A stretch of DNA of 11,067 bases, taken from the NCBI GenBank assembly GCA_014860845.1, contig JACZIY010000609.1, positions 1 through 11,067 on the forward strand, given 5' to 3'. A program made the position numbers and the translations under genes. Below, in pieces: positions 6,255 through 11,067 of this stretch. The DNA comes from Anaerolineaceae bacterium. Its GTDB lineage: Bacteria > Chloroflexota > Anaerolineae > Anaerolineales > Anaerolineaceae. The notes below the pieces were generated by a model. It did not search any database, was not told the DNA's origin, and saw only the letters and a program-made list of their open reading frames with translations. The first letter of the stretch is position 1, and the number at the start of each line of letters is the position of its first letter.

Positions 6255-6704
6255 TTATGAATCTCTACGTTCTGTGGTGGTTGTGGTGCTGACATTTGTG
6301 GGTGTTTGCGGTGGGGTTTGTTCAACTACCGTTCTTTGTTGGGTACTTACAGGTCCGCGTGGGCGATAGAATAGGACATAAACCAATCTCTCTAATGCCC
6401 AGCCAATCAATGCATAAATAATCATGGCTATCAGTGTTGAAAACTCAAACGTCATGCCTGCTGTTGATGGAGCACCTGTTAAACTGCTAAACGGCGCCAA
6501 AAAAAAGCTGGTAAATCCATACAGAATAGATGCAAACGTATTTGCTTCATTCACCCCAACCAACTTGAATATAAACCTCAAGGCAAGTAATGCTTCCAGA
6601 ATTCCCAGGAACAGCCAGATCAATTGTGTCGCTTTAAAGGTCGCCACACGACCATTCTGTCCTTGTTCATGTTGTGAAGTTGTTACTTCTTTATAAGATG
6701 TCAT
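6255..6704 (-). CDS. YggT family integral membrane protein
   Basis: A YggT-family inner-membrane protein of 149 aa from the chosen start. Two hydrophobic blocks, TQLIWLFLGILEALLALRFI and FSTLIAMIIYALIGWALERL, flank the conserved FASILYGFTSFFLAPFSSLTG segment, which is the YggT signature. A polar N-terminus and a Thr/Pro/Gln-rich low-complexity tail of about 35 residues (to TTTTTERRDS) are cytoplasmic or periplasmic extensions. YggT proteins are linked to cell-envelope, osmotic and division-site functions, without a defined biochemical activity. I chose the ATG at 6704 because it overlaps the CsbD stop as ATGA, a classic coupling arrangement. An ATG at 6722 in the same frame, adding 6 residues inside the CsbD gene, is the alternative. 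Confidence 0.85.
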   Translation of the reverse strand: MTSYKEVTTSQHEQGQNGRVATFKATQLIWLFLGILEALLALRFIFKLVGVNEANTFASILYGFTSFFLAPFSSLTGAPSTAGMTFEFSTLIAMIIYALIGWALERLVYVLFYRPRGPVSTQQRTVVEQTPPQTPTNVSTTTTTERRDS

Positions 6705-6892
6705 TTTGTTCTCTTTTCCCATTCTTCTTCCGCTTGTTCGCGGGTATAACCATATTTTTCCTGGAGTAGGCCAACTAATTTTTCATAATTTCCTTCAACC
6801 TTATCCAGATCGTCATCGGTGAGTTTTCCCCACCAAACTTTGACTTCACCGCGTAATTGTTTCCACTTTCCTGCGAAAATATCGTTGTTCAT
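6701..6892 (-). CDS. CsbD family stress-response protein
   Basis: A 63-aa hydrophilic protein with the CsbD pattern: an N-terminal GKWKQLRGEVKVWWGKLTDD (residues 8-27), then DLDKVEGNYEKLVGLLQEKYG and a charged, helical C-terminus. CsbD proteins belong to general stress regulons (sigma-B in Bacillus) and are small, soluble and of unknown mechanism. Length is typical of the family. AGGA lies about 9 nt before the ATG within a long purine-rich stretch. Its TGA overlaps the ATG of the YggT gene, so the two are probably co-translated. It follows the DUF883-like gene by 31 nt. Confidence 0.93.
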   Translation of the reverse strand: MNNDIFAGKWKQLRGEVKVWWGKLTDDDLDKVEGNYEKLVGLLQEKYGYTREQAEEEWEKRTK

Positions 6893-6923
6893 ATTGTTTT
6901 TCCTTTTCTTCTTTTTTTATGAA

Positions 6924-7283
6924 TCAAGTTCGTTGCGTGAGTTTGAATAAACCGCCCAAAAGCAAGCCAATCCCTAAACCGATCGATATCGCCACCCAGG
7001 GATATTGAGCAACTTTTTTGCCTAAATCACCGGGGACACTTTTCGCAATTTCATCTGCCTTGGCGTTGTACTGTTTTAATCCCTTTCCAATATCTTTCCC
7101 AACAGAGTCAGCCGTACTGATAAGGGTGTCTTTTGCTTCACCAGTGAATTTTTTGGCTTCACCAGTCAGTTTTTCAAATCCTCTTGTTGCCTGAGTTACA
7201 CCATCTTCCATCAAAGTATTGATATCCTTTTTTACCTTCTCTGCATCTTGTTGCATTCTTTTTTCCATTTGTTTTTCATTCAT
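6924..7283 (-). CDS. DUF883/ElaB-YqjD-like membrane-anchored protein
   Basis: A 119-aa protein with a long charged, helical N-terminal region and a single C-terminal membrane anchor (about residues 95-114, YPWVAISIGLGIGLLLGGLF). The same plan is found in ElaB/YqjD/YgaM proteins (DUF883), which in E. coli tether ribosomes to the inner membrane in stationary phase; that role is only suggested here. The segment at about 38-53 contains a short repeat, LTGEAKK then FTGEAKD, similar in flavour to LEA-like stress proteins. The ATG lies 4 nt after the Dps stop (spacer GATA), and AGGA upstream of it overlaps the end of dps, so the two genes are tightly coupled. CsbD follows 31 nt on. Confidence 0.75.
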   Translation of the reverse strand: MNEKQMEKRMQQDAEKVKKDINTLMEDGVTQATRGFEKLTGEAKKFTGEAKDTLISTADSVGKDIGKGLKQYNAKADEIAKSVPGDLGKKVAQYPWVAISIGLGIGLLLGGLFKLTQRT

Positions 7284-7287
7284 TTAT

Positions 7288-7890
7288 CTATTTCCTTTTC
7301 TGGCTTTTGCCATTAACTGGTTCATTCTCAATATATGCCCGTAACATCCAGGCCATTTTTTCATGAAGGCTCATGACACCGACTAACAATTCGACAGTGC
7401 CTTCATCTTCATATTCTTCACTGCACTTTCTGATATCTTCCCGCAGGAAACGAATGATGGCTTCATGGTCTGCTAACAGATGTAAATTATCTGGAATTTC
7501 TGTGCTATGTTCAGATATGCGGGTATGTTTTATAAATTCTTCGAAACTGGCAATAGTAATGCCGCCTAACATTCTTACCCGTTCTGCGATTTTGTCTGAA
7601 ATTTCAATTAATTGTTTGTATTGGGTTTCGAACAGGATATGTAACTCGAAGAAACTGGTTCCACTGACATTCCAATGAGCACCGCGTGTTTTTTGTGTTA
7701 ATACTGCCTCATTAGCAAGACTGGCATTCAGGATTTCGATTACCGGTTGGCGGACATCGATTTCTAATCCAATATTTGGCTGGATGAAGATTTTTTTCTG
7801 AGGGAAAAGTCCATCATTTCCTGGTTCTGCATCTGTCAAATTGATCGCTTGGGACTCTGTGTTGAGGACGTTATTGCGTATGCGCCCCAT
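7288..7890 (-). CDS. dps: Dps/ferritin-like DNA-protection protein
   Basis: A 200-aa Dps-family miniferritin that oxidises and stores iron with peroxide and protects DNA in starvation. The inter-subunit ferroxidase ligands are in register with Listeria Dps. Numbered from the chosen ATG they are H72 (in AHWNV), H84 (ELH), E88, D99 and E103 (SDKIAERV); spacings of 12, 4, 11 and 4 match exactly, with Glu in place of the usual first Asp. The late HEKMAWMLRAY helix is also typical. I chose the ATG at 7890 rather than the GTG at 7905 because AAAGGAG lies 5 nt upstream of it; those bases would be codons in the longer form. An N-terminal extension of about 40 residues precedes the core, and the C-terminus ends in GKSQKRK, which could contact DNA. 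It is the first gene of the stress series. Confidence 0.92.
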   Translation of the reverse strand: MGRIRNNVLNTESQAINLTDAEPGNDGLFPQKKIFIQPNIGLEIDVRQPVIEILNASLANEAVLTQKTRGAHWNVSGTSFFELHILFETQYKQLIEISDKIAERVRMLGGITIASFEEFIKHTRISEHSTEIPDNLHLLADHEAIIRFLREDIRKCSEEYEDEGTVELLVGVMSLHEKMAWMLRAYIENEPVNGKSQKRK

Positions 7891-8077
7891 ATCGGCTCCT
7901 TTCACTAGGGTTTTTGCCTACATAACATACTAACCGACCGGGGCTATTAATGTCCTGTACGCTGTCTGTTAAATCTATTAATTTTTTGGAAGTCGATAAT
8001 GATGGAAGATGAATGGGAATAGATCAAGTTTCCCGCCGACCCATGGTTTTGGCGATCGATCAATACTGAACCCATCT

Positions 8078-8115
8078 AAAAAAAGAGAGGGGAAGACAAA
8101 CCGGGCGTCTTCCCC
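8078..8115 (-). terminator. Rho-independent terminator, minus-strand transcription
   Basis: A perfect 9-bp G+C-rich stem, GGGGAAGAC at 8089-8097 and GTCTTCCCC at 8107-8115, with a 9-nt loop. Read on the minus strand it is followed by TCTC and then seven T residues (8084-8078). This would stop leftward transcription before dps. The response-regulator gene ends about 285 nt upstream, so it may end either a long 3' untranslated region or a separate small RNA. Confidence 0.85.
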
Positions 8116-8315
8116 GTCCCTTAGGGGCCACATCCAGCGAAAGCTGACAAAATTACCTGAAACTTAAACAGGCAACTCAGAGAGGTACAGCTAGCTGAAT
8201 GTTAGTTATTGTTGAGAGATTTTCACTTAATGATCATAAACAATGAATCCTTTCAGTGTCCCAAAAAGAATCTGAATAAATTCTATAAAAAACCTTTGTT
8301 AACACAATAAATCGG

Positions 8316-8367
8316 GTCATACGGGTGTTTTTGGCGTGTGGACGCACGCCAAAAACACCCGTATGAC
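8316..8367. repeat. Perfect 23-bp inverted repeat with 6-nt loop
   Basis: Arms at 8316-8338 and 8345-8367 are exact reverse complements (the outer part reads GTCATACGGGTG, the inner part GGCGTG), with loop TGGACG. It lies 31 nt beyond the stop codon of the response-regulator gene. In the plus direction the stem is followed by TAATTTTTAA, a modest U-run. In the minus direction only CCGATTTATTG follows. It is probably a transcription terminator or mRNA-stabilising hairpin for the kinase/regulator operon, and possibly a bidirectional one. The stem is unusually long and free of mismatches for that role. Confidence 0.75.
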
Positions 8368-8398
8368 TAATTTTTAAACAACCCAAAATCAAAACGGA

Positions 8399-9082
8399 TC
8401 AGTAAATTTTTGTGGAATGCAGGTTATATCCCATACCAGGAACTGTCTCGAGAAGATCGCCGAATTCCCCCAGTTTTTTTCGCAGACGACCCAGATAGGT
8501 GTGTAAATAATGATTGGAGCCGCGATATTCATCTCCCCAAACCTGAATCAGCAATTCATCGTGGGTCACAATCCCATTCAGATGCTGGGCAAGCACCGCC
8601 ATAATAGCGTATTCTGTACGTGTCAGGTGCAGGTCATTCTCATTTAGTAAAACACGACGGGCTTCCAGGTCGATTTTGAGTTCGCCAATTTGGATTTTGT
8701 TTTCATCGCTTTTCGCCGTCACATAGGACCGGCGCAGGAATGCTCGCACCCTTGCCAATAATTCTTCTGAATTAAATGGCTTGGTTACATAGTCGTCAGC
8801 ACCTGCATCCAGAGCGGCAACTTTAAGGTCTTCCTCCAACCGGGCGGATAAAATGATGATGGGCACTTCGGAGCGGGCGCGAATCCAGGCACAAATATCC
8901 ACACCTGATAAACCGGGCAGGATCAAATCTAGAAGTACCAGATCAACCGGCACAGACTGAAATAATGCTAATGCCTGATGGCTGTCTGCAGCTTCATTGA
9001 CGGTATAACCTCGTTTCACTAAATTTACCCGAACAAGTTTACGGACATTCGGATCATCTTCGACTATTAATATATTTCCCAT
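8399..9082 (-). CDS. OmpR/PhoB-family response regulator
   Basis: A 227-aa two-component response regulator. The receiver domain (about 3-115) has the acidic pair E8/D9-D10, phospho-acceptor D52 (LVLLDLILPG), switch residue S79 and K101 (DDYVTKPF). The C-terminal winged helix DNA-binding domain (about 128-222) has LTRTEYAIMAVLAQHLNG and the recognition region HYLHTYLGRLRKKLGE, ending VPGMGYNL. Its style is closest to the KdpE branch, but there is no KdpD-type kinase or kdp operon in view, so I give no symbol. The ATG overlaps the last base of the kinase stop (TAATG), so the two are translationally coupled and surely cognate. All catalytic positions are intact. Its target promoters are unknown; the stress genes beginning at dps just downstream are candidates by position only. 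Confidence 0.95.
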   Translation of the reverse strand: MGNILIVEDDPNVRKLVRVNLVKRGYTVNEAADSHQALALFQSVPVDLVLLDLILPGLSGVDICAWIRARSEVPIIILSARLEEDLKVAALDAGADDYVTKPFNSEELLARVRAFLRRSYVTAKSDENKIQIGELKIDLEARRVLLNENDLHLTRTEYAIMAVLAQHLNGIVTHDELLIQVWGDEYRGSNHYLHTYLGRLRKKLGEFGDLLETVPGMGYNLHSTKIY

Positions 9083-10986
9083 TATGACACCTCGTCAATT
9101 TCAATCTTCACATGCTCTGATACCAGCGGGAGGGTAAAGGAGATAGTAGTTCCAGGCGTTGTTTTTTTCTTTATCCAGATTCGACCATTATGAGCATCGA
9201 CCAGCCCTTTGCATATAGCTAAACCCAATCCTGCACCTTTGAGTATTTCATTATTCCTTATTGTTCCGCGCTGAAAAGCCCTGAATACTCTTTTGTGGTC
9301 AGCCATAGGAATGCCAGGTCCTTGATCGATTACATTGATTTTCAGAAACTCTTTCTGGATATTCGCTGTAATTTTTATTTCAGTTCCACGAGGTGAGTAA
9401 GCTGCTGCATTACGAACCAGATTGACCAGGACCTGAGAGATTCGCTTTGTATCTGCATAAACCGGAGGGAGATTGGAGGGTAATTGAATCGTTAATGTTT
9501 TTTCACTGGCTAATGTATGCAGTTGTGGCATTGCATCTTCCATAATCTCATAGAGGGAAACGGGTTCTGGCGAAATTGGCAGTATCCCGGCTTCCAAACG
9601 GGAAAGATCAAGCAAATGATCAATCAATTCCTGAAGCCGGAAACCCTCCGACTGAATTGTTTGAATGAAGTCCAGCTGTTCTTCTGGTTCCCAATGGACA
9701 TCTTTTGCCAGCATAGTAGTGGTGAAGCCAATAATAGAAGTTAATGGGGTGCGTAGCTCATGAGAAATCATTGCCAGAAATTCAGACTTGATCTCGTTGG
9801 CTCGCTCTGCCTCACGGCGTAAATCCTCTTCCACAAGCAGCAATTTGAGATTATAAAGCGTTATGGAAGCCTGATCCACAAGCACTTTTAGATGACGCAG
9901 ATCGATATGATCAAAATGATGTTCCTGTTGGTAATAAACGAACAGGCAACCGACCCAATCTGCCAAGGCGACCAATGGAAAAATAATCAACGTCTGGATA
10001 TCCTCATCCATAAGGATCTCTCGCTCCTGTGGATTAAGACGTGGATCGGATGGAATGGTATTGATAATAACAGGTCGTTTCGGTTGAGCCAATTCCCAAA
10101 GCGCAGACTCTTCATATAAACTGGATTCGTTCATCCAGACAGGAAGATTTCGGGTTGTCTGCCAGGTGGCTAATAATTCCACACCAATGGTGGGGCCAAG
10201 TTTTGGGGAGTCAAAAAACAATAAAGCTGCTCGCTGGGCAGAACGCAGCTCCTGCGCGGACATCAAGGTTTTCAGGACGGTTTCGGGTTTGCGAGCCAGG
10301 CTCATCTTACGGCTGAGGGCAAATTGTTCGTGAGTGCGGTCCAGTGTTTTTCGCAAAGTTAATTCGGTACTCTTCTGCTCTGTGAAATCTTCCGCAATAC
10401 AAAAATGGCAATAAGGTTTCTGGTTTTTATCACGAATTAAAAATGTACGCGAAAATATCCAGCGTAGCGTGCCTTCCGGGCGCAGAACCCGGTAAACCTG
10501 GTTGAATGGCTTGTAGTCTTCATGTGACGTGGAAACCAATACCTGCACCCTGTCTTCCGGATGAACACTATCAATCAAAATTTTCGGGTCTTCATATAAG
10601 CTATCACACGATCGTCCCCAGATGGTTTCAAAAGCAGGACTGACATAAAGCATGTAACCTGTTTTTAACTCGCGTATCCAGATGGCCTGCTCTAATTTTT
10701 CTGCGACCTGTCGGAGTTGAGGCACAGTAGAAAACAGGGTATGGAGATCTTTGGGGGAGACACCTTCTTTCCTCTTCTTAACAGTCGAGATCAAAGCATC
10801 TTCTACTGCCTGTACAGTTTCTGATTGAAGGTCTGAATCATTGGATATTGAAATTGATTCTTCTTGTTGTTTTACCCACTGCAAGAGCTGAATCAAAAAA
10901 TTTTTTTGAGATTGTGTTGTTCCCTGATTAAACGAAGACAGCAGATCTTGGAAAACTGTATCCAGAGTATTTTCTTCATTTTCCAT
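9082..10986 (-). CDS. Soluble PAS-GAF sensor histidine kinase
   Basis: A 634-aa histidine kinase without transmembrane segments, so probably cytoplasmic. Order of parts: a polar Gln/Ser-rich N-terminus (1-80); a PAS domain with PAC-like end (about 95-205, ending AEDFTEQK); a GAF domain (about 222-380); a HisKA dimerisation domain with phospho-acceptor H409 in the H-box MISHELRTPLTSIIG; and a HATPase domain with N-box (VNLVRNAAAYSP, about 521-532), G1 DQGPGIP (554-560), F-box RVFRAFQRG and G2 GAGLGLA (584-590). All catalytic motifs are intact. The ligand is unknown; PAS plus GAF suggests sensing a small molecule, redox or light, but I see no clear cofactor-binding cysteine motif. The ATG at 10986 has only a weak purine-rich leader. 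Its TAA overlaps the response-regulator ATG. Confidence 0.93.
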   Translation of the reverse strand: MENEENTLDTVFQDLLSSFNQGTTQSQKNFLIQLLQWVKQQEESISISNDSDLQSETVQAVEDALISTVKKRKEGVSPKDLHTLFSTVPQLRQVAEKLEQAIWIRELKTGYMLYVSPAFETIWGRSCDSLYEDPKILIDSVHPEDRVQVLVSTSHEDYKPFNQVYRVLRPEGTLRWIFSRTFLIRDKNQKPYCHFCIAEDFTEQKSTELTLRKTLDRTHEQFALSRKMSLARKPETVLKTLMSAQELRSAQRAALLFFDSPKLGPTIGVELLATWQTTRNLPVWMNESSLYEESALWELAQPKRPVIINTIPSDPRLNPQEREILMDEDIQTLIIFPLVALADWVGCLFVYYQQEHHFDHIDLRHLKVLVDQASITLYNLKLLLVEEDLRREAERANEIKSEFLAMISHELRTPLTSIIGFTTTMLAKDVHWEPEEQLDFIQTIQSEGFRLQELIDHLLDLSRLEAGILPISPEPVSLYEIMEDAMPQLHTLASEKTLTIQLPSNLPPVYADTKRISQVLVNLVRNAAAYSPRGTEIKITANIQKEFLKINVIDQGPGIPMADHKRVFRAFQRGTIRNNEILKGAGLGLAICKGLVDAHNGRIWIKKKTTPGTTISFTLPLVSEHVKIEIDEVS

Positions 10987-11067
10987 ACAGACTTTTCGCT
11001 TTCTTCTAATATCTGTGTTTGTCTAATTCAATATTGATCCAACAGAAATTTTTTCCATAAACAAACT

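Larger units (their letters stand above)
7891..8398. other. 508-bp intergenic region between the response regulator and dps
   Basis: I accept no protein gene here. Contents from left to right: the dps leader and presumed promoter (7891 to about 8000), where no clear -35/-10 pair stands out; a strong minus-strand terminator (8078-8115); and a middle stretch (about 8116-8310) with small stems, including CAGC-GAAA-GCTG at about 8134-8145 and CCTG/CAGG at about 8156-8172. A perfect 23-bp inverted repeat follows at 8316-8367. The middle stretch could specify a small RNA on either strand. The only ORF of note is a 26-codon plus-strand frame at 8230-8310 without a convincing ribosome binding site. 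Confidence 0.5.

Noticed and set aside
8116..8210. Possible riboswitch (considered c-di-GMP, fluoride and THF types) near the GAAA-loop stem
   Set aside because: Conserved core sequences of those classes are not present; only small generic stems are seen.
8230..8310. A 26-codon plus-strand ORF ending just before the 23-bp hairpin
   Set aside because: It lacks a well-spaced ribosome binding site (GAGAGA is 10 nt away and overlaps a promoter-like element) and shows no recognisable protein feature; kept only as part of the small-RNA finding.

Overview
The window reads as chromosomal DNA of an uncultured or environmental bacterium, most likely a Chloroflexota (Anaerolineae-type) lineage. That is a weak inference from the style of the proteins (Crp-like regulator, eRF1-like small protein, AI-2E pair, PAS-GAF kinase) and the moderate G+C; no rRNA or tRNA is present to settle it. 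Apart from the first gene, every gene I accept lies on the minus strand.

Layout, left to right. (1) 2-505 (+) is an isoprenylcysteine/phospholipid methyltransferase-type membrane protein, converging on (2) 574-1287 (-), a Crp/Fnr-family regulator with a TTG start. (3) 1288-1484 is an AT-rich spacer. (4) 1485-7890 (-) is a long co-directional series read leftwards from dps: Dps, a DUF883/YqjD-like membrane-anchored protein, CsbD, YggT, a 36-aa single-helix GlsB-like peptide, GlsB/YeaQ, an unrecognised 57-aa protein, an Lmo0937-like 51-aa membrane protein, a two-CBS-domain protein, a 42-aa very basic protein, an eRF1-domain-like protein and two overlapping AI-2E family permeases. Four of these (42, 51, 57 and 36 aa) are short ORFs that a length cut-off easily misses; three have a strong Shine-Dalgarno sequence and the 57-aa one only a weak one. 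(5) 7891-8398 has no protein gene I accept. It carries a minus-strand Rho-independent terminator and a perfect 23-bp inverted repeat, and may encode a small RNA. (6) 8399-10986 (-) is a two-component system: a soluble PAS-GAF histidine kinase whose stop codon overlaps the start of an OmpR/PhoB-type response regulator.

Taken together, 3958-7890 looks like a general-stress and cell-envelope protection island. Dps handles iron, peroxide and DNA protection. CsbD, GlsB, YggT, DUF883 and Lmo0937-like proteins are small stress or envelope proteins. The CBS protein probably senses nucleotides, and the eRF1-like protein may act on ribosomes. The adjacent kinase/regulator pair and the Crp-like protein are plausible controllers, but no regulator binding site was identified. 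No phage, transposon, CRISPR array or restriction system was seen.
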